Assembly: GCA_910587655.1 (NCBI GenBank)
Contig: CAJUND010000028.1
Coordinates: 1-43,917, forward strand
From: an uncultured Agathobacter sp.
GTDB lineage: Bacteria; Bacillota; Clostridia; Lachnospirales; Lachnospiraceae
Direction of reading: 5' to 3'
Length of the DNA: 43,917 bases
Shown here: positions 9,065-17,739 of the stretch, one piece after another
Position numbering within the stretch: the first letter of the stretch is position 1
Layout of the letters: every line of letters starts with the position of its first letter
Notes under the pieces: generated by a model
Databases searched by the model: none
Seen by the model: the letters and a program-made list of their open reading frames with translations, nothing else
Told to the model about the DNA's origin: nothing
Made by a program: the position numbers and the translations under genes

Positions 9065-9927
9065 GAAAAGAATTTCTCCTTTACTTCCCCGACCGGCATA
9101 TCCATGCCTGTATATAGTTTAAATGCTGCGACTCCCTGCCACAGCAGCATTCCTTTTCCGCCAACACAGGCACATCCGGCTGCTTTCGCATCACGTAACA
9201 GTTTTGTTTCTTCCGGATTGTACACGGCATCGCATACGACCAGGTTTTCATGAAACGCCGAAAGGTCTTTTACAACGCTCTGGTCTTCCATCGGCTTCAT
9301 TCCGACAATGGTCGCATTTACAAAAATATCGCTGCTATGTATTTCTTCTGTCATTTTAGCTGTATCCGCAATATCATAAACATTTACCACGGCAGAAGTC
9401 GCTGTACGTATTTTTTCCGCAGTTTCCAGTGTGCGTTCAAAAAAAGCGTCCTTCATATTAAATATCGTAATCCCTGACGCTCCGTCAAGGGCGCACTGCA
9501 CCTGAATCGCGGTTGCTGCGCCGCCGCCCCCGGCAACGGTAATCTTTTTCCCACGGACATCAATTCCATGATCCTTTAAATTATTTACAAATCCCTCACC
9601 GTCTGTAATGTATCCCTTCAGCGTTCCGTCATCGTTGACAATGGTATTGACCGCCCCGATAATTTCCGCTGCCGGCGACAGTTCATCCACATGCTTTGCC
9701 GCCTCTGTTTTGTCCGGCATCGTCACATTCATTCCCCTCATATGGAACAGCCGCATGGCGTCCAGCGCGTCCTTTACCTGTTCCTCCTTAATATCAAAAG
9801 CGGCGTATGCATAATCAAGTCCCAGCTTTTCAAAACTGTAGTTGTACATTGCAGGCGAACCGGAATGTCCGACCGGTGAACCAATCAGCGCAAGCAGTCC
9901 GGTTGTCCCTGAAATTCTTTTTTCCAC
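9061..9927 (-). CDS. aroE: Shikimate dehydrogenase
   Basis: AroE reduces 3-dehydroshikimate to shikimate with NADPH. The start chosen is GTG at 9927, with AAGGAG at good spacing, giving 288 residues, the normal family length. An upstream ATG in frame would add about 59 residues of non-homologous sequence. Motifs are the substrate-binding GHSGSPAMYN, the catalytic lysine in NVTMPDKTEA, DGEGF, the nucleotide-binding AGGGGAATA, and GGKGMLLWQG near the C-terminus. The final codons overlap aroK. The two genes form a coupled pair carrying out consecutive reactions. Confidence 0.95.
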   Translation of the reverse strand: MEKRISGTTGLLALIGSPVGHSGSPAMYNYSFEKLGLDYAYAAFDIKEEQVKDALDAMRLFHMRGMNVTMPDKTEAAKHVDELSPAAEIIGAVNTIVNDDGTLKGYITDGEGFVNNLKDHGIDVRGKKITVAGGGGAATAIQVQCALDGASGITIFNMKDAFFERTLETAEKIRTATSAVVNVYDIADTAKMTEEIHSSDIFVNATIVGMKPMEDQSVVKDLSAFHENLVVCDAVYNPEETKLLRDAKAAGCACVGGKGMLLWQGVAAFKLYTGMDMPVGEVKEKFFS

Positions 9928-10001
9928 CTGTATAATTCTCCTTTTTTTGTATAGTAACCGTCCGGCAGACGCCAGACTGTCAACATATTTTACCACGAAA
10001 C

Positions 10002-12221
10002 CTATATCAGATACAATAGGTCGAGCGGAGTTTGAATCAGTGTTTTTGCACCGTTTTTCTTTAAAAACTTTTCGCTGCGAAAGCCCCACGTCACTGAAAT
10101 ACACGAAAGTCCCGCATTTTCAGCCGTCATAATATCCACTTCGGAATCGCCCACATAAAGCGTTTTGCCCCGTTCCGTCCCCAGCACCGCAACTGCCTCA
10201 TTTACCATATCGGGAGCCGGCTTCCTTGCCACATTCTCACGTTCCCCAATCGCAGTTGTTGTAAATCCCCCAAAAAACCGCTTATCCAGTTCCTTTACCG
10301 CCGAATCCAGCTTATTGGATACGATTGCCGTCTTTACACCGCGCTCCTTTAACTCCTTAAGAAGCTCCAGGACATTCGGGTACGGTTTCGTATGGTCCAG
10401 ACAGTGCTCCCCGTAAAATTCCTTAAACACTGCAAATGATTCTTCAAATTTCGGATTATTTTCTCCATCCGGCACCGCCCGCTGCATCAGCCTGCGCACT
10501 CCGTTTCCCACATAATGGCGCACCTGCTCCAGCGTGCAGACCGGCATATTCATGGACAGAAGCGCCGCATTGACTGCTTCCTTCAAATCCTCCAGCGTAT
10601 CCAGAAGCGTCCCGTCCAGGTCAAAAATAACCGCCTTGATTTCCTCCTGTTCCTTCGCCATCCGGTAAGTTTTTTCAAACCTTTCTTTTTTCATGATATG
10701 GATTCCGTTGAGCTGGTCGGTACTGTCAAGCAGATAATCCCCGACCCTTCCCAGACTGTACTGCTTTGCATCGCCTTCCTTAAACAGCTTTACCTTGCGG
10801 TCCAGCTGCTTCGCATAAATAACCTTGTTTCCTTTCGGCACACAGACCTTCGCAAAATCCAGCGGTATAATCACCGTTTCAGACCCGCTTGCCTTAATAA
10901 TCGGGTCGTATTCCGCATCCGCAAGGTGAAAATCCCATTCCGGGTAAGTGCGGTACTGTTTCCAGAACTCCGCCTCCCTGCGGAAATAGATTTCCCCTCT
11001 CGGACCGACCGTCAGGATAATGCCCTCCTGTACCGTCGTATTCACATCCCCGTGTACCGTCCGCACCGTAACCGGCGTCCCCTCCGGCAGAAGCTTAGTC
11101 AGCGGAACATATCCCCACGGAATCATCCGCGGACAAAAGCTCTTCGCATTCAGGACATTCAGACGACATTCACCGGCATATAAAATATCCGTATCATCCA
11201 TGTATTCGCGGAAACGCTGCTCAATGACAGCTTTGATTCCGGATGCCGTCGGCTGTTTGTTTTTGCCCTCCTCGTCATATTCCATGCGCGGGGAAAAGTT
11301 CTGCTGTTCACAAAAAGCAAGGTATTCCTTCGTCAGCAGATCCATCTGGATAAAACCGCCCGCCTTCGCCACATGTCCGCCGCCTGACCCGATTCCCTTG
11401 CAGAGCTCTGCCGCAAGCTCGCTTGCCTTGACTTCCTCCACACAGCTCCGCACGGAAATCTTTACGCCTCCTTTTTGTACATTAAATACAATACATAAAT
11501 CCACCGCATCCACGCCAAGGATTAAATCACTGATAATTCCCAGCACATTCGGGTCGCACGGGGCGGACTTCACAATTGCCACCCGGTAAGCGTCCAGGTA
11601 ATCACTGTGCAGAAGCGCAGCTCCCGCCACTTCCAGATCCTCCAGCGTCATATTTGCATTCCGGTATTTCTGCATCAGGTACTTGTCATATTCCGTCTCA
11701 TCCCGCAGATCCTTGTCAAGCGGATGCACAATTTCCGTAAAACTGCTGGTATCCGTATACAGGCCATAGTAAAGCGCCGTTACCATCTCCCTGTTATGCC
11801 GGATATCATACCCTTCTGCTTTTAACATACTCCAGACCAGCGTGGAGCATGCCCCCAGGTGTGTCTGCACCCTGGAAAGCTCCGGAAGCTCCGTGCTGAC
11901 GCGGTGATGGTCTATCACAGCTATATTTTCAGCCGGAAAAACCGTGGAATTTCCCCCGTCATACTGGCAGTCCACCATTAAAAGAAGCTGCGGCGGCTTG
12001 ATCTGTTCCACATGATGGATGGGAATATTCAAATCCTCTATCATCATAACAAGGTTCGTCTTGCGGATAAAATTCCTTCCGCCATAAATAAACTCCGGCT
12101 CCTTCCCATTATCCTTCAGATAACGGTATACCGCAAAGCCGCTTGCAATCGCATCTGCATCCGGGTTGTCATGCGCCTGTATCACAATTTCATCAAATTC
12201 CAGTAAATCTCTCAGTCTCAT
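10002..12221 (-). CDS. DHH-family phosphoesterase fused to a HAD phosphatase
   Basis: The N-terminal half is a DHH/DHHA1 phosphoesterase: HDNPDADAIASG (residues 17-28), DCQYDGGN, then the VIDHHRV signature near residue 105, and the DHHA1 glycine motif GSGGGHVAKAGGF. The C-terminal 212 residues (about 528-739) are a complete HAD hydrolase of the phosphoglycolate phosphatase/PpaX type: FDLDGTLLDT, SNK, KPAPD and YVGDSEVDIMTA. A middle region of about 200 residues (SFCPRMIPWG, GDYLLDST) is less clear. The DHH part may act on oligoribonucleotides, pAp or cyclic dinucleotides, and the HAD part on a small phosphate ester; the substrates are not known. The start is uncertain: ATG at 12221 matches the homologous region but lacks a clear ribosome site, and frames from 12233 or 12308 are possible. 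Confidence 0.88.
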   Translation of the reverse strand: MRLRDLLEFDEIVIQAHDNPDADAIASGFAVYRYLKDNGKEPEFIYGGRNFIRKTNLVMMIEDLNIPIHHVEQIKPPQLLLMVDCQYDGGNSTVFPAENIAVIDHHRVSTELPELSRVQTHLGACSTLVWSMLKAEGYDIRHNREMVTALYYGLYTDTSSFTEIVHPLDKDLRDETEYDKYLMQKYRNANMTLEDLEVAGAALLHSDYLDAYRVAIVKSAPCDPNVLGIISDLILGVDAVDLCIVFNVQKGGVKISVRSCVEEVKASELAAELCKGIGSGGGHVAKAGGFIQMDLLTKEYLAFCEQQNFSPRMEYDEEGKNKQPTASGIKAVIEQRFREYMDDTDILYAGECRLNVLNAKSFCPRMIPWGYVPLTKLLPEGTPVTVRTVHGDVNTTVQEGIILTVGPRGEIYFRREAEFWKQYRTYPEWDFHLADAEYDPIIKASGSETVIIPLDFAKVCVPKGNKVIYAKQLDRKVKLFKEGDAKQYSLGRVGDYLLDSTDQLNGIHIMKKERFEKTYRMAKEQEEIKAVIFDLDGTLLDTLEDLKEAVNAALLSMNMPVCTLEQVRHYVGNGVRRLMQRAVPDGENNPKFEESFAVFKEFYGEHCLDHTKPYPNVLELLKELKERGVKTAIVSNKLDSAVKELDKRFFGGFTTTAIGERENVARKPAPDMVNEAVAVLGTERGKTLYVGDSEVDIMTAENAGLSCISVTWGFRSEKFLKKNGAKTLIQTPLDLLYLI

Positions 12222-12250
12222 TTTTTGTACCATGCCGCAGGCGTGATGCC

Positions 12251-12336
12251 ATTTGTGCCGTTTTCCGGCACAAATAAAGATTGAAAAATCACCTGCAGCA
12301 TTATCCATTCTCTATTTTTTTATTTTTCAATCTTTA
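12251..12336. repeat. Two inverted repeats in the leader of the DHH-HAD gene
   Basis: A perfect palindrome, ATTTGTGCCG, five bases, then CGGCACAAAT, occupies 12251-12275. Directly beside it a 15-bp inverted repeat pairs 12275-12289 (TAAAGATTGAAAAAT) with 12322-12336. Neither has a T-run placed like a normal terminator on the minus strand. They lie between the LTA-synthase-like gene and the DHH-HAD start, and could be a processing or attenuation structure. Confidence 0.6.
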
Positions 12337-12380
12337 CCTCATAAAATCATATCTTTTCCTGCCGCGGATTCTGCAGCAAA

Positions 12381-14342
12381 TTAATATGGAAAAAACACAT
12401 CGCTTCTTCCTTTTTTGTCGAACATGGAATTATACTGCAGCTGCTCATACCGTCTGAGCCATGCCGCTTCTTCCCCCGCAGCCTCGTCCAGATGCAGATA
12501 CCGTCCCTGTGTCCTGGAATAATATCCGCGGGAATTAAGCGCAGGAACGACTTCCATCATTTCAGAAAGAAACCGGTTATAGGGAAACAGCTCCATGCCC
12601 GCCTTTTCCAGTGCCAGCGTGGACAGATAATTCAGACTTGTGATTTCCACCGTTTCCTCCGGCGTATCATAATTGGTCCATATAAAAAACGGAACCATAT
12701 ACAGTTTTTCCAGCTCATCCTCCGTCAGTCCCGAAAGTCCCTTTCCATTCAGAATCGGGTAAAAATTACTGTTCAGGCTCGGCTGGTGGTCTCCGAAAAA
12801 CACGATTTCCACCGGCTCATCCACCTCGGAAAAATAACTGATGAAATATTCCAGCGCTTTATCACTCTCATGAACAAGGGAAAAATACTGGTTCGCATCC
12901 GTATAGGAACGCCCGATTTTATAATAATTCTCCGGAAAATTCTCATGGGTTTCCGTGTATCCGCCATGGTTCTGCATCGTAATCCCCATCAGGTACAGCT
13001 TTTCATTTACTTTCCGGTTTTCATAGCGTTCAATCACCTTTTCGTACAGTTCCCTGTCCGAAATATAATCCCTTATCACCTTTGTCTGGTCAAAATCCTC
13101 AATAAAATGCATTTCATCATAGCCCAGGTCCGGATAAACCTGGTTTCTGCTCCATCCGCTGGCATAATACGGATGCATCGCCACGCAGGTATACCCCCGG
13201 CCCTTTAAACCGGACACAATGGAAGCCGGCTTACTGTCAATATACTGCTGGTACACCACGGAGCCCTCCGGCAGAAACGCCATGGAATTTCCCGTCATAA
13301 ATTCCCACTCGGAATTAGGCGTCTTTGCCCCGAACACAGAAGAAAGGGCATAGCCCTTTGTCGTATTTTCGTAGAGGGAATCATAAAAGGGCGTCAGCGG
13401 CATATTGGTATGCAGCTCCCCGAGTACCCCGAGGTCTGCAAAAGATTCATTCATGATTACAATAATCGTAGGTTCCCTGTCCGGCAGGACGGCAGATGTT
13501 TCCTTCACACTGTACTTTTTTTCCAGTTCTGCAACCGCCTCCCCGGAATACCCTTCCGGAGCAGAAATAAAGCTGTCGCGGATTCCAAGTACATAGTTTA
13601 AAATATAACCGTTGCGGTAACTGCCCTTCTGTTCCCATGTTTCCGTATTCACACTGTATACATTGGCAGTAACAACAATTCCGCAGAGTACCGCCCCCAT
13701 GACCGCCATAATCCGCATATGCAGACGGTGCACAAAGCTCACGCGGCACCTGCACACCAGCGCAAAAAAGAGGGTTGTTGCAAGAAGCACATATGCCCCC
13801 CTGTCCTCCAGCCGCAGCCGGTAATTATCCGCCACACTGAGTCCGGTTCCTATGGAACGCAGGTCCGAAAAGCTGAACTCATTTCCCCGGAACATATATA
13901 CAAAGTAATTGATAAACCCAAGCAGCAGAAATCCTGAATGAGCGATCATGCAGGTCAGTCCGCTGTTGTTTGTGAAAACCTGAACCAGAAGATACACCAG
14001 AAGAACACAGAGAATATTCATACGCAGCATATGACTGCTGGTCTTTGCAAAAAGCTCCGCATCCAGAAGCAGGTACTGGATGGAATATACCGTAAATGCC
14101 GCACCTGCCCCAAACATAACCGCAGTCCACAGCCACGGGGTGCGCTCATCCAGTTCCAGACGGATACTGCGGATGGCAAACAGCAGAATCCCGAATAACA
14201 CCAGCGCCAGCGGATGATACCCGACTGCCAGAAGCATGGCAAATGCCGGAACCAGCGCCGCCCCGACCCAGATGAAATTTTTCTTGTCATACTCAGTTGT
14301 AATTTTAAATCTTAACTTAACTTTCATTCCCCTGAAACCCAT
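12381..14342 (-). CDS. LTA synthase-like membrane sulfatase/phosphoglycerol transferase
   Basis: This 653-residue protein belongs to the LtaS/MdoB class, which moves glycerol-phosphate or related groups to cell-surface polymers outside the membrane. About six or seven hydrophobic segments fill residues 23-230. The extracellular sulfatase-fold domain starts near residue 288 with TIIVIMNESFADLG (metal ligand Glu299). The probable nucleophile is Thr341 in AKTPNSEWE. H390 is in VAMHPYY, and the late metal site is FFGDHQPSL (D518, H519). The domain order fits polymer synthases or modifiers; the exact substrate cannot be read. The ATG at 14342 has a weak ribosome site, and a second in-frame ATG at 14327 is possible. 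It diverges from the phospholipase-like gene over a 103-bp A/T-rich gap. Confidence 0.9.
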   Translation of the reverse strand: MGFRGMKVKLRFKITTEYDKKNFIWVGAALVPAFAMLLAVGYHPLALVLFGILLFAIRSIRLELDERTPWLWTAVMFGAGAAFTVYSIQYLLLDAELFAKTSSHMLRMNILCVLLVYLLVQVFTNNSGLTCMIAHSGFLLLGFINYFVYMFRGNEFSFSDLRSIGTGLSVADNYRLRLEDRGAYVLLATTLFFALVCRCRVSFVHRLHMRIMAVMGAVLCGIVVTANVYSVNTETWEQKGSYRNGYILNYVLGIRDSFISAPEGYSGEAVAELEKKYSVKETSAVLPDREPTIIVIMNESFADLGVLGELHTNMPLTPFYDSLYENTTKGYALSSVFGAKTPNSEWEFMTGNSMAFLPEGSVVYQQYIDSKPASIVSGLKGRGYTCVAMHPYYASGWSRNQVYPDLGYDEMHFIEDFDQTKVIRDYISDRELYEKVIERYENRKVNEKLYLMGITMQNHGGYTETHENFPENYYKIGRSYTDANQYFSLVHESDKALEYFISYFSEVDEPVEIVFFGDHQPSLNSNFYPILNGKGLSGLTEDELEKLYMVPFFIWTNYDTPEETVEITSLNYLSTLALEKAGMELFPYNRFLSEMMEVVPALNSRGYYSRTQGRYLHLDEAAGEEAAWLRRYEQLQYNSMFDKKGRSDVFFPY

Positions 14343-14375
14343 TATGCTTCATTTTTTTCAAGATAAAAATAAATC

Positions 14376-14404
14376 TTTATTCCACTTTATGGATATATTA
14401 TAAT
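14376..14404 (+). promoter_or_regulatory. Promoter of the zinc-dependent phospholipase C-like gene
   Basis: TTTATT (14376-14381), a 17-nt spacer and a perfect TATAAT (14399-14404) lie 42 bp before the ATG at 14446. The -10 sits in a near-symmetric A/T stretch, so a divergent minus-strand promoter for the LTA-synthase-like gene may overlap it. Confidence 0.6.
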
Positions 14405-14445
14405 ATGAATAAACCAAATAATTACACGGAATCGAGGAAAAAACC

Positions 14446-15447
14446 ATGCCAGGCTTTACAACCCACTATTTATTCGGAGCAGATTTGTACCAGAGACTTA
14501 CCTCTGAACGGCTCCGCAAAAACTTAAAACAGAACCATGCCGCTTTCGGACTCGGCCTGCAGGGACCGGACCTGTTCTTTTACTATCTTCCGGTATATCT
14601 GGTATCCCCGGAAAATCCGGGCGCGCTTGCACACAGTACAAATACCGGTGCATTCTTTTCCAGTCTTCTGGAAAGCCGCCGGCTCTTTGCCGGAAACAAA
14701 CGCTGCCTTAATATCGCAGACGCCTATATTACCGGGTTTATCGGGCACTATACATTAGACTGCGCCCTCCATCCTTATGTTTATGCATTTACCGGATACG
14801 AACCGGAGCATCCGCAGACCAACCTGCAGTATTTCGGCAGGCATTCCTATTTTGAAACGGAAATTGACAAGGAACTTCTGAAACAGAAAAAAAATCTGTC
14901 CCCGTCCCGTTTCCGCCAGAACGCCACAATCCGTCTCACCCCCGCACAGCGCCGGGTAATTCACAGGATGCTTGCATACGCATACCGGACTGCCTACCCT
15001 GATTACAAAGTGAGCAGAAGACTTCCGGGCAGTGCTCCGGAATGGATGCAGCTGGGCACTTGTTTTTTCCGTGACCCGTCCGGCAGGAAAAAAGTAATTC
15101 TGCGCTTTTTTGAGCGTCTGTTGATTGGCAGGGCGTTTATCTCACCAATGATTGCCAGTGATAAGTACTGTTTTGTAAAAGACCCGCTTAACCTCCGCCA
15201 CAGAAACTGGATACATCCCTGGACAAAAGAAACCGAAAACACATCATTTCCGGAACTTTACCAGAATGCCTTACACCAGTACTGCATACGCGTCAAAAAC
15301 TACTACAGACTCCGAAACAGCGGATTTCCGTTATCACAATTGCAGGCATTTCTGCAGGAATACGGAAACCGTTCCTTCTTAAGCGGACAGCCATGCGGCA
15401 GGGAATTTCCTACAAATGGAAAAAATCTTTTATCTGGTTTAAAATAA
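14446..15447 (+). CDS. Zinc-dependent phospholipase C family protein
   Basis: The 333 residues match the zinc-dependent phospholipase C/S1-P1 nuclease-like family (PF00882 type). Histidine and aspartate residues that would bind zinc appear in order: MPGFTTHYLFGAD (H7), FGLGLQGPDLFFYY, ITGFIGHYTLDCALHPYVY and GRHSYFETEIDKEL. No signal peptide is visible, so it is probably cytoplasmic, as for most short clostridial members. The true substrate is unknown. An AGG-containing site precedes the ATG. The last 38 bp overlap the convergent dehydrogenase gene. Confidence 0.85.
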   Translation: MPGFTTHYLFGADLYQRLTSERLRKNLKQNHAAFGLGLQGPDLFFYYLPVYLVSPENPGALAHSTNTGAFFSSLLESRRLFAGNKRCLNIADAYITGFIGHYTLDCALHPYVYAFTGYEPEHPQTNLQYFGRHSYFETEIDKELLKQKKNLSPSRFRQNATIRLTPAQRRVIHRMLAYAYRTAYPDYKVSRRLPGSAPEWMQLGTCFFRDPSGRKKVILRFFERLLIGRAFISPMIASDKYCFVKDPLNLRHRNWIHPWTKETENTSFPELYQNALHQYCIRVKNYYRLRNSGFPLSQLQAFLQEYGNRSFLSGQPCGREFPTNGKNLLSGLK

Positions 15448-16345
15448 TCTGCATCAGCCTCTTTCTTGCCTCGATGCTTGCCCATGCAATATGCGGTGTA
15501 ATCAGAAGCTTTTCACTGTCCTTAATACCGCGGAGGGGATTATCCTCCCGCATCGGTTCTGCATCAAGCACATCCAGTCCCGCCGCCGCAATCTTCCCCT
15601 GCAGCAGTGCATCCGCAAGATCCTGCTCCACAACAATCGGTCCCCTCCCAAGGTTTAAAAAGACTGCGGAAGGTTTCATCCCTGAAAATGCAGCAGCATC
15701 CATCAGACCGCGGGTATTTTCATTTAACGGCGCATGTACGGAAACAATATCCGACTGCGCTAAAAGCCCGTCAAACTCCACCCTCTCATATTCCGGCTGT
15801 ATATTTTTCCCTGAGGTGGAATAATAAATCACCCGGCAGCCGAACAGCCGCGCAATGTCCGCCACACGTTTTCCAATTGTTCCAAGCCCCACAATTCCGT
15901 AAGTCATGCCGCTTAACTCATGGAACGCTTTCGCAAAATGGGTAAAGGTCACATCATCGACATATTTGTCCGTCTTAACGTAATCATCATAATACCGCAG
16001 TTTTTCCAGCAGATAAAAAAGCATGGCAAATGTATGCTGCGCAACACTTTCGGTTGAATACCCCGCCACGTTGCGCCATGCAATTCCGCGGCTGTCAAGG
16101 TATTCCTTATCCAGGTTGTTCGTTCCTGTCGCAGTCACACAGACCAGCTTCAGGTTTTTGGCCTTTCCGATGGTCTGTTCATTGACTTCTACTTTATTTA
16201 ATATAATAACATCCGCATCTGCTGTCCTCTCCCGTGCTTCACCGGCTGTGGAAAACCCATATTTCACCACAGTTCCAAGGGTGTCAAACCCGGACAGGTC
16301 AATGTCATCCCCAATCGTTTTTGCATCCAGAAATACAATCTTCAT
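15410..16345 (-). CDS. D-2-hydroxyacid dehydrogenase
   Basis: Enzymes of this family reduce 2-keto acids, such as hydroxypyruvate or pyruvate, to D-2-hydroxyacids with NAD(P)H. The Rossmann motif GIVGLGTIGKRVAD lies mid-protein. The catalytic triad is visible as Arg in LNLGRGPIVVEQDLA, Glu in GLDVLDAEPM and His in LLITPHIAW. The N-terminal half is a complete substrate domain (VTATGTNNLDKEYLDSRGI). The length of 311 residues is usual for glycerate dehydrogenase-like members. The substrate cannot be assigned. The gene is convergent with, and overlaps by 38 bp, the phospholipase C-like gene. Confidence 0.93.
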   Translation of the reverse strand: MKIVFLDAKTIGDDIDLSGFDTLGTVVKYGFSTAGEARERTADADVIILNKVEVNEQTIGKAKNLKLVCVTATGTNNLDKEYLDSRGIAWRNVAGYSTESVAQHTFAMLFYLLEKLRYYDDYVKTDKYVDDVTFTHFAKAFHELSGMTYGIVGLGTIGKRVADIARLFGCRVIYYSTSGKNIQPEYERVEFDGLLAQSDIVSVHAPLNENTRGLMDAAAFSGMKPSAVFLNLGRGPIVVEQDLADALLQGKIAAAGLDVLDAEPMREDNPLRGIKDSEKLLITPHIAWASIEARKRLMQIILNQIKDFFHL

Positions 16346-16358
16346 TTTATTTCCTCAT

Positions 16359-17393
16359 TTAAATCAGGCTGAATGTGTATACTGTTTCCGAATGATATTC
16401 CACTCCTGCTTCCGTAAGAGGAGTGGTAAAGTTTGGCTCATTAATGGAATTCGGAAAATACTGCGTTTCCAGACAGAATGCATCGCGGTCTTCATATACC
16501 ACGCCGCCTTTCCCCTTCTGCCCGTGAATGAAATTCGCCGTATAAAGCTGGATTCCGATACAGTCCGTGCTGACATCCATGCGTATACCGGATTTTTCAC
16601 TGTAAACGCCCGCAACAACTTCCATACCTGCCTGTTCTTTGTCAATGGCATAGTTATGGTCGTAGCCGTTGCCGTACCGCAGCTGCTCATTGTCGGCGGC
16701 AATATCCTGCCCGATTCTTTTCGGCGTGCGGAAATCAAACGGTGTTCCCTCCACAGATGCAATCTCGCCGGTCGGAATCGCCTTTTCGTTTTTCACCGGT
16801 GTGTAGTGTGACGCCTTAATCTGCAGAATGTGGTCCATCGCAGTTCCTTCCCCGTTCAGGTTAAAGTACGAATGGTTTGTAAAATTAAACAGGGTCTTCT
16901 TGTCCGCAGTTGCATGATATGTAATTTTCAGTCCGTTTTCCTCTGTTACCTCGTATGTCACCGCCACGGCTGCATTTCCCGGAAATCCCTGCTGCATATC
17001 AGCATCCTCTGTCGTCAGTGTAATTTTATGTTCCAGATATTCTTTCACATCCCAGATACGTCCTGATAACCCGTTTGTACCGCTGTGCAGATTATTTTCA
17101 TTGTCGTTTGCATCCAGTATGTACTGCGTATCATCAATCATAATCCTTGCGTCTGAAATACGGTTGCAGTTCCTTCCGACTGTTGCACCGAAATAACAGG
17201 TCTGTTTTTCGTATTCCGCCGCATTCTCATATCCAAGGATGACATCTGTATCCTCTCCGTTTTTGTCCTTTACAAATATGGAAACCAGTGTTGCACCAAA
17301 ATCTGTTACCAGAACTTTCATTCCCTTAGTATTTGTAATTGCAAACAGTGTTGCAGCCCCCTGGGCCGTCATTCCAAACTGTTTTTTTTCCAT
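16359..17393 (-). CDS. galM: Aldose 1-epimerase (galactose mutarotase)
   Basis: GalM interconverts alpha and beta anomers of aldoses such as galactose for use in the Leloir pathway. The 344 residues carry GATVGRNCNRI, DNENNLHSG, the catalytic histidine region FTNHSYFNLNGEG, YDHNY and the catalytic glutamate in FCLETQYFPNS. The length and motif order are those of a full enzyme. A strong AGGAGG site lies upstream. No other galactose genes are nearby. Its stop lies 13 bp before the start of the dehydrogenase gene, so the two may be co-transcribed. Confidence 0.95.
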   Translation of the reverse strand: MEKKQFGMTAQGAATLFAITNTKGMKVLVTDFGATLVSIFVKDKNGEDTDVILGYENAAEYEKQTCYFGATVGRNCNRISDARIMIDDTQYILDANDNENNLHSGTNGLSGRIWDVKEYLEHKITLTTEDADMQQGFPGNAAVAVTYEVTEENGLKITYHATADKKTLFNFTNHSYFNLNGEGTAMDHILQIKASHYTPVKNEKAIPTGEIASVEGTPFDFRTPKRIGQDIAADNEQLRYGNGYDHNYAIDKEQAGMEVVAGVYSEKSGIRMDVSTDCIGIQLYTANFIHGQKGKGGVVYEDRDAFCLETQYFPNSINEPNFTTPLTEAGVEYHSETVYTFSLI

Positions 17394-17428
17394 AAGCAGC
17401 CTCCTGATTTAAATCCTCTTTCATTTAT

Positions 17429-17454
17429 AGCTGTCCAGTATAATGCCGACAGCT
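17429..17454 (-). promoter_or_regulatory. galM -10 region inside an inverted repeat (possible operator)
   Basis: AGCTGTC (17429-17435) and GACAGCT (17448-17454) form a perfect inverted repeat with 12 bases between them. The minus-strand -10 hexamer TATACT (17442-17437) lies inside it, about 44 bp from the galM start. No good -35 is seen. A repressor binding here would block galM. Confidence 0.45.
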
Positions 17455-17528
17455 AAGGTAATTTTACTTCTTTTTGGAAAAGATGTAAAGAAAAAGAATG
17501 ACCTGACGATATATACTGTATAACAGTT

Positions 17529-17715
17529 GTTACTATTCACGGTCCGGGAGACCGCTCATAGTAACAATTCGGGGCGATATTAGAGTTTTGCTTCGCAAAA
17601 ATCGCCCCTCACTCCTGAATCATGTTCTCACGGAATGCGCAGCTAGTGCGCATTCCTGACCAGTGAATAGTAACTAACAGGTCATCTGTGGGCAGAGCGC
17701 CCGATTATGAGCAAA
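17529..17715 (+). repeat. Palindromic intergenic repeat element, copy 1
   Basis: A 12-bp terminal inverted repeat, GTTACTATTCAC (17529-17540) and GTGAATAGTAAC (17663-17674), encloses two strong hairpins. One pairs GGGGCGAT (17571-17578) with ATCGCCCC (17601-17608), with TTTTGC/GCAAAA nested inside. The other pairs GGAATGCGCA (17632-17641) with TGCGCATTCC (17647-17656). Outside the right arm is a 21-bp sequence beginning GAGCGCCCGATT (17695-17715) that recurs exactly at 27491-27511. No protein is encoded in it, and it fills most of the 346-bp gap between galM and the next gene. Confidence 0.7.
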
Positions 17716-17739
17716 ACCATAAAAACAGGGAGGTTTCCT

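Noticed and set aside
17707..17739. Upstream ATG start for the FliD-like protein
   Set aside because: This ATG is part of the repeated 21-bp sequence, and the ATG at 17740 has a much better ribosome site.
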